Under the pieces are notes generated by a model. It did not search any database. It was not told the origin of the DNA and saw only the letters and a program-made list of their open reading frames with translations. A stretch of DNA of 64,000 nucleotides from Pipra filicauda (Eukaryota > Chordata > Aves > Passeriformes > Pipridae). The stretch lies in the NCBI RefSeq assembly GCF_003945595.2, contig NW_024104416.1:744001-808000 (forward strand), given 5' to 3'. The translations under genes and the position numbers were made by a program. Positions 1 to 12,488 of this stretch are shown one piece after another (the first letter of the stretch is position 1; each line of letters begins with the position of its first letter).

Positions 1-3000
1 TGTAATTCCATGCTAGTTTTTAATTATTTGAGATAATTTTATCATTACTTAAGATAATTGAAGTACTTCTTTTTACTAGCATGCTTCTGTATCAAAATAC
101 CTGCTTGGCTTACAGACTGAAAACCAGTTTACATTTTGCAGTGTTAAAACTATTGCATAAAAAAGTTCTACACATGACTGTGAATAGTTTGGTTTGAGAG
201 ACTAAACTTCCAGGGTTTCTGTCTCAGGTTGCTCTTTAGGGCCTAATTCCAATATTCGTCTATGTAATTATTTGATTTGTGAACTTTCAGCTCAATGACA
301 TTTGCAGCCACTAGAAATTGGCTTTGTTTTGTCAAAGCCCACAGAGTTGTTCCAGGTTGGCTGAGGACTTTGGCTTGCATAACTTTTAGTTCCTGTTTTG
401 AAGCCTTGAGAATTCTTTACTCTGAAAGGAATAAGCTTCTACAAGAAGTCAGGCAAGAGATGCAGGAGCTTTAAAATATCAGTATACAAAAGATACTAAA
501 CTCATGTATACTTTTGGATTGAATTTTTCTGATTAATGTACCGGTCTTTAAATTACCACGGCTTTTTATATAAATGCTTTCAAATGTAAATTAGTGTAAG
601 CAGTTGGGAAAATATGTGCAGAGAACACTGAAAAAAATCAGCTATGTGCTGTATAGGATCTCCTATGGGAACCAGCTGCTGGAAGGAGGATAATCCTTCC
701 AAGGAAATCCCTAATGAGCAGTATTTTGTCCAGCCAGACGTTGCCTCTCTCTATGGCTGTACATATATAAAATGATTTTCACTACAGTTCCTAGGATGTA
801 TAATGCAAGAACCTGGCGTGTGTAAAATCCTTCTTTAATGCTCTAAGGTTGTAATTTATAGTTCCATTTGATGTTTAGGTAAGATGCTTGCTCTATCAAA
901 TATGGTGATTAGTCCCTCTTGAATATGAGAGAGGGATTTCTGGCAGCGGAATTCTGTTTGACTGTAAAACCTTGGAGGCTGCAAAGAAATCCTTCATAGA
1001 AAAAAAATGTCTCTATATAGTTGCTCATCCACCAGATTCTAAAAAGAACCTCTAAGCTGTCAAGAAGTACAATATGATAAAAGCAGCAACGATGAAAAGG
1101 AAATGGCACCTTGCAGCTGACCGTGTAAAAGCACAGATTCCTCCTGGGACTTCTGCATATAAAAGATAGGTTTCACTACTTTTCTAAGAACACTGGATCA
1201 CATTAACTTATTCAAATAGGAGGTCAGATCACAGTGTTTAGGTTTAAAGCTGTCCCACACAGCCCTTGATAAGAAAAAATTGACAAATCACACTTTTGAA
1301 TAAACTCATTTTAATCCTTTTCTTCCTTTTGAAGTAATAAAAAATATCCCTGTCACGCAGTTGCCATTGCATTTAATGGTTGTCATTTAGTGAAATGGAA
1401 AAATATCAGAACATAATGCCTTCAAATATGGCTAATAGCATTTTACATAAGGAAAAATACTTTTATTTTAACATGAATATGGCTGTTTCTCTATGATTAT
1501 TATTGAGAATTTAGCTGCTTTGCCTATTGCAGCAGAGTGATAAGAACAGATATGATTCTCTCCTGTCATCCATGTATAAGAATAGATTACTGTTTACATT
1601 TTATATCCTTTTCAGAGCTCAATAAATTCTTTGCCAATTATCACTTTATACCATTTTATATGGTATAGTAAGAAAAATATCCCAAATTGTTATATTTTAA
1701 AATAATGCAGTGATTGTGTTTGGACCTATAATTTTAAATGTGCTTTTATCCCAGAGTACATCACTCTTGAGATTTATGGCAATGCTGTTGTATAAATGGA
1801 TGTTAATTAATGCTAAATTACAATAGGTTATATATGGAATTACAGGTGGCATCCGCATCAGTGCCAAATGAGTTCTGAGTGATTAAACTCACTAACATTT
1901 CTAATTAACCTGGGGTGCACTGGACATAAAGTGCACAGATCTGAGTTGCACACACAACTTGCAGCCCCACTGCAAATCAGCTGCTCCAGAGATGGCCCCA
2001 CAAAGCGGTCAAAGGACCACCCAGGTGCTGAGCTGGCATTTGGAAGAGCCCAAGAGAATCAGACCTAATCGAGATCCACTCCTAAGGAACGTCAAACAAA
2101 CTGCAGAGCCAATCAAAAGGTGCCTTTGGAAGGCTAATCCATTCTCAACTCTTTACCTTCTTTGTGCCAGACACGGCTGTAACCCCGGCAGGGAATCAGG
2201 CTTGGGTTGGTGGGGAGGGTGCAGCAGATCAACTCTGAAGCATTGGAGGATTCTGTCTCCCCAGAAATGAGTCTGAGTTATTGTGAGTGGTTTCAGGAGA
2301 ACACAGAATGCTAACCCGTGGCAGGTTTTAGCTGGGATTTGAGCGTGGGGATAGTCCAGCCCATAACTGATTTCTTTTTTTTTTCTTGGAGCATGTGCCT
2401 GAAACCTGCAGGTTTCTTTTGTAAGTGGTCGTTAAAAATATAAACAGCAGAAAGAAGAAAATGCCAGTTATTTAAACTAGAAATGGCTTATGGTGTAAAT
2501 ACTGATAGGATTTCTATATCCAGATTTTAGCCCCCATTTTTCTGTGTTGTTCTCTAGACCACTTGAGGAGCACTGTTTTTAACACGAACCTCAGTCAGAT
2601 TGTTGTTGCTCTCTGATGTGTCCACTCTGTCAATTGTGAGTGTCACAGAATGATAAAAATGAATAGTTCCATGGAGATGAAACTGGCTGTTCTTCTCATG
2701 AATTGCTGGAGATGCTAATTTCTAGAAAATTTCTGGTGTTGTTCTGGCTCATAGCAAAAAGGAAATAACTGCCTCGTGTTATTTTTGTGGGTTTGAAAAT
2801 TCTAACTCAGAGAAAGAGATTTAAACCAGTCCAGAATAGAAGAATGTTGAGCAAGGATAAGGAACAGTAACTGCAGAGATGTTATTGTTTAGTATCTTTC
2901 AGAACATGAACTAATATTGTCTTCTGTATTTATCATTTATCTGCTACCTCCAGCAACATTTTTTTACATTTAGTTGATATGATAAGACACTAAACTTCTA

Positions 3001-3820
3001 GATGTACAGGTAGCCCTCCCTTTAAACACTGCTTAAAATCTGAATTGATAGTCTGTAGATTAAAATACCAGTGACACCAAATTTAGTTAATAAGTGGGAA
3101 AATATAAGGATGATATGTATGTGCATAAACTTTCCTGTCTATTATTTTTTTTTCACGATGTCACAAATGTCAAATATGAAACCTTAAGCTACAGTGCTGC
3201 TTTCTAATGCAATATGTTCCCCTTGTGACTGCAACTATGGGATAAAAGGATTTGTTTTTCATCATAGGCCAAATTAAATTTTAATTGCCTGTGAAAATAC
3301 AAATGTCAAAAGCAAATCTTTGAGCCAAGATTATGATCTGTTGTCACAGATGTTATGTCCCCATTTAAAAGTAAAATAAGTGTTTGCTTCACGTCAAGTA
3401 TGTTTTCTACAGAATATCCTGAAGTTTTGTTTCAAATCAGAGCTAAGTATTTGATGTGTATAGTTGAAAGTAGAGGATAATATCTATTTGTGTATGATAT
3501 CAGAAACTGTTGTGCTTAATGTGTCAGGTTTTTTGATGTCCCAGCATCTTGCAAGGACATCAAATGGCACATAATGTATAGTTTGTTAAGTGATAGTGTG
3601 ACACAGTTTGCACACAGAACTCCCCATCAGCTGGGGGCAAGGGAGAACTTTCTTAGTGGATATAAATTAATGAGTCTGCACTGTCCTTAGTGCTGAATGC
3701 TCTGGAATTAACCTGGAGCTTCTTTTTGCTTTGCTAGAATTCTTATATATTTCCTGTAATTCCAAGTTGTCCTTCTCAGAAATGCTGGTTCAAAAGCACT
3801 GTTGGGCATATTAATTGTCT
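1..3820. other. AT-rich non-repeat sequence, no gene recognised
   Basis: No recognisable exon, RNA gene or repeat family on either strand. The only frames over 60 codons (minus 909-1109, plus 1959-2270) carry no known domain and are the length expected by chance. A slightly GC-richer patch lies at 1910-2280. A perfect short hairpin sits at 1647-1667: an 8-bp stem (TATACCAT paired with ATGGTATA) and a 5-nt loop. Confidence 0.6.
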
Positions 3821-4400
3821 TCTGGGCTGATCCCCCAGCGTGGGCAGCAGGGTGGGGGGATTCTGCCCCTCTGCCCCCTCAGGTGAGACCCCCCTGCAGA
3901 GCTGCTCCAGCCCTGGGGAACAGCACAGGATGGACATGGAGCTGCTGGAGAGAATCCAGAGGAGTTGGTCAGAGGGATGGAGCAGCTCCCACAGGGAGAC
4001 AGGCTGAGAGAGTTGGGGCTGTTCAGCCTGGAAAGAGAAGGTTGTGTGGAGACCTCAGAGCACCTTCTGGGATCTGAAGTGGTTACAGGGGATCTGGAGG
4101 GGGTTGTTCATCAGGAACTGGAGTGACAGGACAAGGGGGAATGGCTTCAAAGTGGCAGAGAGTAGGTTTAGATGAGATACTAGGAGGTAATCCTTCCCTG
4201 TGAGGGTGGGGAGGCCCTGGCACAGGTTGCCCAGAGAAGCTGTGGCTGCCTCTGGATCCCTGGAAGTGTCCAAGGCCAGGTTGGACGGGGCTTGGAGCAA
4301 CCTGGGCTGGTGGAAGGTGTCCCTGCCCATGGCAGGGGGTGTGGAATGAGATGAGCTTTAAGGTCCCTTCTGACCCAAACCATTCTTTGATTCTATGAAA
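3821..4400 (+). mobile_element. CR1 LINE, 5'-truncated 3' end
   Basis: This is the last 580 bases or so of a CR1 non-LTR retrotransposon in sense orientation. It holds the end of the ORF2 reverse-transcriptase protein and the 3' UTR. Family hallmarks in order are the 'gagctgctggag' stretch, the 'gaggccctggcacaggttgcccagagaagc' region (4208-4237) and 'ccctgcccatggcaggg' (4321-4337). It ends in a tail like CATTCTTTGATTCTATGA. The 5' truncation is normal for target-primed reverse transcription. No target-site duplication is visible, as is usual for CR1. The coding part is broken, and the open frames over it (plus 3802-4077, minus 4055-4330) are shadows. Confidence 0.95.
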
Positions 4401-6340
4401 TACAACTCAGTAACTGTTTCATTGTGGTCCCAATAAGAAACATGTTATTTAAAATGCTGTTCATTGCAGCTAAAGCTGTAAAAAAAAAATTAGAGATTAT
4501 GCCTCATCCTTGTACCTGATCTGTGCAGCACTGAACAAGTCTTTCCTCAGGGCACAGCATTCTGGGCAGATCCTGACCATGAAGGGGACCTGCCTTCTTG
4601 GTCTTCATTCATTATTTGTCCTTTCACACAAGAGTGATGATCATGTAAGGGCTTGCTGCTGAAATTTGATATAATGACAAAAGCTGGGGGTTGTGTTATT
4701 GCTGGAAGCTGCATTTAGAGTCTCCTGCACCACAGTGAACCTGCCAGGGGATATGCACAGTGCAGCACAGGCCTGCTCTTCCTCAGGTACCTGGATTGAT
4801 AATTCCTTGGCGTACACTGCTCTTTGGATTGGGATCACTACAGCAACTATGACTTCTGTGACTGGAAGAAAATAGGGGCTATTATTTTTAAGTCTGTAGG
4901 AAAGCAGACAGGGACATAACGATTGTTTCATTCAATTATCATTCAAATATGGCATGTAATTGTAAACCTTATGGAACTATGAAAGTGGAAATTTATAATG
5001 ATGCAGTCTTAATTTTATTAATTTAATCCATATTACACCAAGACAGACATCAAATTAAAACTCTCAGACTCTAATTAGCTTTAGAAGTCTCTTATGTCTA
5101 ATTTATATGGCTGTCATAATTAATTCAAATACTGATTTCAACCTGGTCATGATGAAGAAAGCTCTATTCAGTAGCAACCATTAAAAAGTATTAAGTGAGA
5201 TCTTATTTTTAACCATGTTTTAATTTACTGTAAGATGTCCAATTGACTTACATGAGTTGGACCATGTTAAGGTACTTTATAGGAAAAGATAACCATACCA
5301 CATGCTATTAGGATTGCTTGGCCTTTCATGCAGAAGCAATGCATTGAAGTAGAGGGTTCTGTGTTCTCTGTAGTAGATAATACAATTTTCCAAATGTCCT
5401 TTGGATGACACCATGAAGTTTTGAATTTGAAAAGGTACCTTTGTGCTCTTTTGCCTAAGGTGATGCAGGAGCAGAATTTCTGTGGACCAGACTGACTAAA
5501 GGATCACAGAAACTTGTGTAGAAATCTCAGGATCAGCTGCTGTGCAGTGCTTAAAGCTCTCTTGGTATGCAGAGTTCTCCTGTGTGTGTCCTAAATGCAT
5601 CAGACTTTGAGCAGTGCAGGGGCCATCGTGCCAAATTTAATCCAAACTCTGGAATCCATTAATTGTTCCACCTAACCTCCCAGTACAGCTCATTTCAGTG
5701 GGTGTTCTCTGGCTGAGCACTGTTGATTAGACTTCTAAAAGTTTAGTTATGGGTTCTTTCTATTAATGGCTTATAGAGGAATGAGTAGCAGCATCCACCT
5801 GTCAACAAATTCTCCAGTTGGGCAATTTTGTAGTTCAATAGGTAGAATCATCATCCAAAAAGTTGAAAATGCATGTTTTGTTCATTATTCAGCTACAAAA
5901 TATTGGAATAAACATCAGCAGTGTTTTCAGGAGACTGTCCAACCCCTCTAGGCCAAGCCCCTCTTCCTGAGGCTGGGAAGTGTGGTGCAGATTTATGGGT
6001 GCAAGGAAGAAAATAACACTGCAGGGGCCTTGTTGGGACTTGTAGCAGAGCATGCAAATGCACTGGAGTCACTGCAGTGTGCTTCCATGCTTTAGGGTTT
6101 GATTCTCTAACATTTTAAAAAAAAAGGTAGCATATGAAACTCAAAGTAGCACTCAGAATCTCTTTTCTATTAGTGAGTGTGAGAACAGCACTGAGTTTGG
6201 AGAGGGGGGAAATGAAGTAGACTGTGGAGGGAGGGAGTAGGGGAAGAGGGATGGAGAGGAAGAGAGGGAGAAAATTCAGCATAACTGGCTCATTAATCAT
6301 CTTTTAAAAGTGAAATAACTTTAGGGTTGCATGTGAAAGA
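4401..6340. other. Non-repeat sequence, no gene recognised
   Basis: Nothing attributable to a gene or known repeat. A strongly purine-biased patch (mostly G and A on the plus strand) spans about 6199-6272. Short frames on both strands around 4640-4930 and 5766-5951 have no recognisable product. Confidence 0.55.
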
Positions 6341-6913
6341 TGTTGTGGTTTAAACTCAGCCAGCAACTAAGTACTACACAGCCTCTTGTTCATCCCCCTG
6401 CCCATTGAGATGTAGGGAGAATTGGAAAGAAAATAAAACCCATGGATTGAGAGAAGAACAGTTTAATAATCAAAATAAAGCAAACTGTAATAATAATAAT
6501 GCAATGAAAATGGAAACAACAGGAAAAAAGAGAGAGAAATAAACCCCAAGAAAACAGCTGATGCCCAAAATAATTGCTCAGCACGAGCTGACTGATGCCC
6601 AGCAGTGATTGATCCCTCCCAACCACCTCCTCCAGTTGATATACTGGGCATGGTGTTCTGTGTTCTGGAATATCCCTCTGGACAGCTGAATATCCCTGAC
6701 CCTGTTCAGGGCAGCTGTCCTGGCCATGCTCCCTCACAGCTTCTTGTACAGATCCTTGGTGGCAGAGTGTGGGGCACTGAAACATCTGGACTTGGGGTGA
6801 GAGCTACTCAGCAATGAACACACCAACATTATTCTCATGGTCAATCCAAAAAGCACTGCACTGGACCAGCTACTAGGAAAAAAATTAACTCTATCCCAGC
6901 TGAAACCGGGACA
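6341..6913 (-). mobile_element. Solo LTR of an avian endogenous retrovirus
   Basis: A near-complete LTR on the minus strand. Read in that sense it begins TGTCCCGGTTTCAGCTGGGA and ends TTTAAACCACAACA, so it has the TG...CA ends of retroviral LTRs. I recognise this start, followed by a 'tagagttaatttt' stretch, from a high-copy bird LTR family. A core promoter at 6632-6648 reads CCCAGTATATCAACTGG on the minus strand; related copies I recall have TATATAA there, so the TATA box looks decayed. ATTATTAAAC (minus, 6461-6470) fits the polyadenylation side. No internal gag or pol sequence flanks it, which fits recombination between two LTRs. The flanking 6-mers (gaaaga and caagcc) do not match, so no target duplication survives. 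Open frames across it are not genes. Confidence 0.9.
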
Positions 6914-7261
6914 CAAGCCCAGCTATAGGGTAGTTTAAGGCAGTTCCATATACAGCAGTTAATACAGTTTGCACTTCTAAAAATAAATAACGAAAAGATT
7001 TTAAAATTTTGTGTTTAAACATTTTATAGACAGAGCTTAAAGGGGAATGATTTGTTTCTTGCAAGCAGCCTTGTGTCATAATCCCTTAAGCAAAGGTGAA
7101 TTAGTCTGGTAGAATGGTTGGTATCATCAGTCCTCTCTTGTGTGAGAGACAGCAGTGTAAGCTCTGTTTCAGAGATCCACCCCTATGTCCAACAGCCTAA
7201 TTGCTGTGGCACTCAATTAAGAAGTGGGACCTAGACTGAGCTCGTTCCAAATCACAGCCTG
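6914..7261. other. Spacer between LTR and CR1
   Basis: AT-rich sequence with no recognisable feature, between the solo LTR and the next CR1 fragment. It contains no retroviral internal sequence. Confidence 0.5.
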
Positions 7262-7560
7262 TACCTTCCTCCTGAGGGGCAGTTCCATCTCTGTGACCAG
7301 GGACAGCACCCAGGGAATGGCTGGAGCTGTGTCAGGGCAGGCTCAGGTTGGATCTCAGCCAAAGGTTCTTCCCCCAGAGGGTGGTTGGGCACTGCCCAGG
7401 CTCCCCAGGGCAGTGGGCACAGCCCCAAGGCTGCCAGAGCTCCAGGAGGGTTTGGACAATGCTCTCAGGGACAGGGTGGGATTGTTGGGGTGTCTGTGCA
7501 GGGCCAGGAGTTGGACTGGATGGTCCTTGTGAGTCCCTGCCAGCTCGGGGTATTCTGCGA
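7262..7560 (+). mobile_element. CR1 LINE, second subfamily, 3' fragment
   Basis: Sense-strand CR1 3' end of a different subfamily from the copy at 3821. It shows the 'gagggtggttgggcactg' segment, then 'gtttggacaatgctctcaggg', then 'ggccaggagttggactggatggtcc', and stops at a TATTCTGCGA-like 3' end. It keeps the 3' UTR and the last ORF2 codons only. The several overlapping open frames on both strands (7224-7644) exist because the fragment is GC-rich. Confidence 0.9.
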
Positions 7561-9940
7561 AGTCAGGATGAGAAGGATGTTGTACCTGACTGTTCTGGGT
7601 TAGTGCTGTATTCAGGGGACAGAGGGTGGACACAGCTTATTTGAAGAACAGAACAAGCTCTGAGGCTCTGGGAGAAGTGAAGGACACCTTGTCTGTAAGT
7701 CTCTACTGGTGGGCTCTGAACACAGGAGAGTGGATGTGCTCCTGAGACTTGTCCTAGTGCCCCTCCAGCTTTTGGTTTGTGTTGGCTCATTGCTGCCTCT
7801 TGCCTCGGTGTGTGTTCCTGGGTCTATGTGCCATCCACAGCAATCTTTTTAAAATGAAATTTTATTGAGATAAACACCTGGGAACCTGCTCTTTAAAAGT
7901 TGTAGATACATGTGGAATTCAGTTGTGCTTAAACCTAGTCGGGGATTTCAGGCTTTGAAATTTGCACATTCAACCTGGTTAATCCAGCCCTTAAAGTGCC
8001 TTGTGGGGTTGCTTTGAATGGCACCCTCAGCTGGTGTAAAACTGCACCTTCACTCCCTTGTATGACTGCATCAGGTGTCTCCAGCTATTTCTAACTGGAA
8101 AAGTAAAGAATAATTGGTGAGTTATCACTTTGCTGGTTGTTAGATACTCTGCAGAGAGCCGTGTCCAATTTTCCAGCGGGTTTGGAATATTTTTCCTTTG
8201 CTTATATAGTCTTTAAAATATTATGAAGCTGAAGCTGAGACAAGTGTCTGGAAATTTAGGTTTATACTTAGTTTAGGATACTTATCTGCATCCAGGTTTC
8301 TCATTTCTGGTCCATCAGAAAGCAAAAACTAAATCTGTCTGGTCTGATTTTATTGCAGTCTTTCTCAAATGTGTAAGTCTTAAAAATTGGAAAAAATCTT
8401 TGTACTCGTTTGCTTAAATGAAAAAGTTTCATTTTGAAAGAGGCCATATAGGAGTGGAATAGGTAACTGTGTGAAAATGAGTTTAGAAAAGCCATGCCAA
8501 CATAAAGGCAGTCATATAACACTAATTATCAGTTTCCTGGCATACAATAGCTGTCACATTTTCCCACTGAAAATATGGACACTAAGCATCAGAATAAAGG
8601 GAAGGAAAAACAATAACAACTGCACAAGCACGTAAAAGCTATATTCTTCTTTGCTGGATATAATAAAGAGCTTGCATATAAGTCCTCATTTATCATGTAA
8701 ATGAATGGAGTAATTTGTTAAACGTATTTCACAGATGTGAAAAGAAGTTTAACTGTCTCCATTAAAGTTTATATAGGATTTTTCAACTTCTGTGTTTTTC
8801 CTGAAATTGCTTCCCTTCAGACTGAGAGGAAGTGTCAGAATACCCACCCCACATTTATTTTTATATCTATTGCAGCTGGCTTGTTTTTTTTTTTTTGCTG
8901 GAGTAGTTGATTTGGATCAATTTATGGTGACACAGCATTTGACTTCAGATGAGAGAGGGAGGTGTTTTTGCTGTCTGGGATTTCATACCAAAAACTATTG
9001 TCTCTAACAATTAATGTGAATAAAAATCCAACACTTTAAAACCTTCTAAACAGTTAATAGTCTTGATAGTTAGTGCAGTGGGGTATTTTTAAATGTTTGC
9101 AAATATGGACAAATTTGTGATCAGTATAAAATGTAATTTTCTCACCAACATTAGAAAACATCTCAAGAGAAGGGGCTTCTTCACTTGAGGATTTTTTTAT
9201 GATTTTTAGGAGGTATCTGTGACCAACTCCATGTTGTTGTGAATGTTTTATCTGAATTTAATAGGCTTTTGCTCCATGGAGACTGCCTTTTGGCCAAGCC
9301 TGTGTGACATGTTTCCCTCTCATCTGTAGGTGTCTTTCAGAAAGTTCAAGTGCCCTTTTCTGTGCCCTATCTTGTCTTCCAGGAAAGAGCCAGGCTGTTT
9401 CCTTCACCTCCCTGATTTAATATTCATACTTCATGGCTGTCTTCAAGTGCTTCTCAAGTCTAGTTCAAATCATATTTTTCCTACACATTTTAATCTATTA
9501 TTGCCAGTCACTCAGCTTATCGCTCTGCCAAGCTCAGCTCTCTCTCCAAGTCCCACAACTCATTCCGAATGCCAAGAACCTTTCCACAGAACAAGTTTGT
9601 TGTGCTTAAAACAAAACAAAAACATTGACATCCTGTAATTTTTTCAAGAGTTCCACAGAGAAATTCAAGATGTTTGCTGTGGAATTGACCTGTTTGGAGC
9701 TATTAGGCTGAACTGAAAAACACAGACCCGTAGACCGATGTGAGTCTGGTATTTCCCCTTCAGTTATCCACTGAATGTTTGAATTTTGAGGAAAAGACTG
9801 GCATCAGGAATCAGTTGTGCAGAAATTCAGGAAATTGTTTTCTTACAGAACAGTGGCACAAATTCGAATTTGTTGAGAAATGGGTCTATGTCAAATATTG
9901 TAGATTCAGGTGAGGAGCTGGGTCAAGCTGGGGGAGTACT
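7561..9940. other. Non-repeat sequence, no gene recognised
   Basis: No recognisable gene. The part next to the CR1 (7561-7800) is GC-richer but matches nothing I know. A 13-base T run occupies 8884-8896. The remaining frames (minus 8301-8522, plus 8792-9007, plus 9330-9638) show no domain and no exon-like structure I can support. Confidence 0.55.
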
Positions 9941-10852
9941 CATGGAATCACTGAGGTTGGGAAAGATCTCCAAGTCCACCCTGTGCCCCATCCCCACCTT
10001 GTCCCCCAGCCCAGAGCACTCAGTGCCACCTCCACTCCTTCCTTGGACACCTCCAGGATGGGGACTCCACCACCTCCCTGGGCAGCCCCTTCCAAACCCT
10101 GACCACCCTTTCCAGTGAGAAATTCCTCCTGATATCCAACCTGACCCTCCCCTGGCACAGCTGGAGGCTGTTCCCTCTCCTCCTGTCCCTTGTTCCCTGG
10201 GAGCAGAGCCCGACCCCCCCTGGTTCCCCCCTCCTGTCAGGGGGTTGCAGAGCCAGAAGGTCCCCCCTGAGCCTCCTTTTCTCCAGGCTGAGCCCCCCCA
10301 GCTCCCTCAGCCCCTCCTGCTGCTCCAGCCCCTTCCCAGCTCTGTCCCTTCCCTGCACACGCTCCAGCCCCTCCGGGTCTTTCTTGCCATGAAGGCAAGA
10401 GGGGGCCTTTGAGGGGCCCAAAACTGGACACAGTTGAGGTGCAGTCTCAGCTTGAGCATCACTGCCCTGCTCCTGCTGCCACACCATCCCTAATCCAGGT
10501 CAGGTGCCCTTGGCCTCTTGCCCTCCTGGGCTCATGTTCAGCCTCTGACCAGCACCTCCAGGACCTTTCCCCCTGGGCATCTTTCCAGCCCCTCTGCCCC
10601 AGGCTGGAGCTGCAGGGGGTTGTGGTGACCCAAGGGCAGGACCCAGCACTCGACCTTGTTGAACTCATTGTCCTCAGCCCACGGATCCAGCCTGTCCAGA
10701 TCCCTCTGCAGAGCCTTCCTGCCCTCCAGCAGATCAACACTCCCACCCAACTTAGTTTCCTCTGCGATCTTACTTGATCCCCTCATCCAGATCACCTATA
10801 AAGATGTTAAAAGGGACTGGGCCCAACTGGATGTGACACCATTCACCACAAG
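9941..10852 (-). mobile_element. CR1 LINE, about 0.9 kb, minus strand
   Basis: A long CR1 3' part on the minus strand: the 3' end is at 9941 (plus strand reads like GAATCACTGAGGTTGG) and the 5' limit is near 10852. The minus strand still reads as the C-terminal part of the ORF2 reverse transcriptase in broken frames. Near 10690-10745 a [15 protein letters not shown] peptide is visible, followed by a shifted frame with an ERL/REL-GLFSLEKRRLRGDL-like end (minus 10020-10487). A family segment appears deleted near 10826, because 'gggactgggccca' runs straight into 'actggatgtgacacc'. Frameshifts and this gap make it non-functional. Confidence 0.95.
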
Positions 10853-11989
10853 TACCTGATGTAATACAATTTAACTGCTCCAGCATATGCACAATAGGAC
10901 TCTAGTTCCTGGAACACAGCAAACAGTTAAACTCAGGAATTGCACAGGGAGTGTATTTTTACCACTGAGTAGAGCAGAAGTGCATATGTTTCTTTGTAGT
11001 TGCTAGAAACATGAGGGAGGATCTGAGTAACTTAACAGTGGGAGGGGGATAGGAAACAAACTATGACTATTGCAGTTAGCAAAGGAGTGGAATTTGGAAT
11101 GCTGGTGGTAAATAAATGAATCAATAGAGAGTAATGATCCTTGTTAATTTATTCCTGCAGAATGATTCCACGCTTTTTGTGGTTTGTTTTGGGTTTTTTT
11201 TTTGGTTTTTTTTGGTCATAAAGGATACGGAAAACCATAGCTCATACTTTTATCAGACATGACCTCTCAAGGCTATCAGTATTTCAGAGCTGGGTAACAC
11301 TTCAATTGCAGTGAAATACTGGAGGTAGCACATATGGAATTCCTTTGGTGTACTCCTGTGACTCCAGAGTGCAGCAGAACTGGCAGTCTGCATTGTTACA
11401 CTTGTCATGAAATACATGAGAAGTGTTCTGTGCAGGATCATAGGGGGTCATGGCATTTGCAATCAAAAAAAAAAAGAAAAGGAAGAAAAGAATTTAACCT
11501 CACACATAAAAGCTGTTAGAGGAAAGAAGTTTTGTGAGTCTCCATAAATGCATTACAGCTAAAGTCTAAAATTAAAGATAGTATTGTAAATGCAAGTCTA
11601 CAGTGCTTATTTGGAGAATTAAAAATGAATGTATTAATATTTACAGCTATAGCCAGCTACTGCCATGCATACTCCAGGCATACTTTTGAATTTGGATATA
11701 TTTTTTCTAATTGCTTATTTGTTTAAACAAACAGATGTAAATACTTAAACATTCAGCCTGTCTTTTCATAACAGTTATGGATAGGTCAAACTAAGGGTAC
11801 AGAAGCTGCTTACAGAGGAAAGTGGGGGGAAAAAAAGCATGGACTTAAGTGCCTGTCATCAAACCTGCCTCACAATGCCAAGTTTTAGATACAGGTCAGA
11901 TGGAAAAACTGAAATCATACTCTTTCTGAGTCAGTAGTTTAATGACCTGCCACCAGGGCACTGATTTTCTTCACAGGACTTCATATAAG
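10853..11989. other. Non-repeat sequence, no gene recognised
   Basis: No gene recognised. Low-complexity T/G-rich sequence covers about 11174-11217, and an A/G-rich tract with a run of A lies at about 11465-11490. Short frames at minus 11253-11441 and plus 11334-11519 have no identifiable product. Confidence 0.5.
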
Positions 11990-12080
11990 ATCATAGAGTG
12001 ACTGGGTTGGAAGGGACCTTAAAGCTCCTCTCATTCCACCCCTTGTCATGGGCAGGGACACCTTCCACCAGCCTCACCTG
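11990..12080 (-). mobile_element. CR1 LINE, short 3' fragment, minus strand
   Basis: About 90 bases of CR1 3' end on the minus strand. The plus strand reads ATCATAGAGTGACTGGGTTG, then 'gaagggacc', then 'catgggcagggacaccttccacc'. It is heavily 5'-truncated. It faces a plus-strand CR1 starting at 12228, so the two form an inverted pair. Confidence 0.9.
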
Positions 12081-12085
12081 CCTTT

Positions 12086-12102
12086 CACAAGAATCTCTTG
12101 TG
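12086..12102. repeat. Perfect 7-bp hairpin
   Basis: CACAAGA, ATC loop, TCTTGTG: a perfect 7-bp inverted repeat with a 3-nt loop in the spacer between two opposed CR1 fragments. It is short enough to be chance, and it has no terminator-like T run. Confidence 0.5.
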
Positions 12103-12227
12103 AACTTTAGCAATAGAATCTAAACCCACCCACCAAGCAACCACATCACCAAAAACATCTCACACACAACGAAGGAAACAAAACACGCTCTGGATAATCC
12201 AGGCTGATTGTTCCCAATGAATGTTAG

Positions 12228-12488
12228 CAAGGGGGAATGGCTTCACGCTGACAAAGAGTAGGGTTAGATGGGATATTGGGAAGGAATTCTTGGCTGTGAG
12301 GGTGGGGAGGCCCTGGCACAGGTTGCCCAGAGAAGCTGTGGCTGCCCCTGGATCCCTGGAAGTGTCCAAGGCCAGGTTGGATGGGGCTTGGAGCAACCTG
12401 GGCTGGTGGAAGGTGTCCCTGCCCATGGCAGGGGTTTGGATCTAGATCATCTCTGAGGTTCCATTCCAACTGAAGCCATTCTTTGAAT
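12228..12488 (+). mobile_element. CR1 LINE 3' fragment
   Basis: Sense CR1 3' end beginning at 'caagggggaatggcttcac' and ending in a CCATTCTTTGAATT tail. It shares the 'gatgggatattgggaaggaatt' and 'ggaggccctggcacaggttgcc' segments with the copies at 16482, 36619, 61664 and 62944, which suggests one subfamily. It retains only the last part of ORF2 and the 3' UTR. Confidence 0.95.

Noticed and set aside
6390..6785. 131-codon minus-strand frame
   Set aside because: Lies inside the solo LTR; LTRs of this kind are non-coding and the peptide has no family motif.
10020..10487. 155-codon minus-strand frame
   Set aside because: In sense with a CR1 fragment and reads as degraded ORF2 C-terminus; part of the retrotransposon, not a separate gene.
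12086..12102. Hairpin as a transcription terminator
   Set aside because: No T run follows and the context is a eukaryotic repeat spacer.
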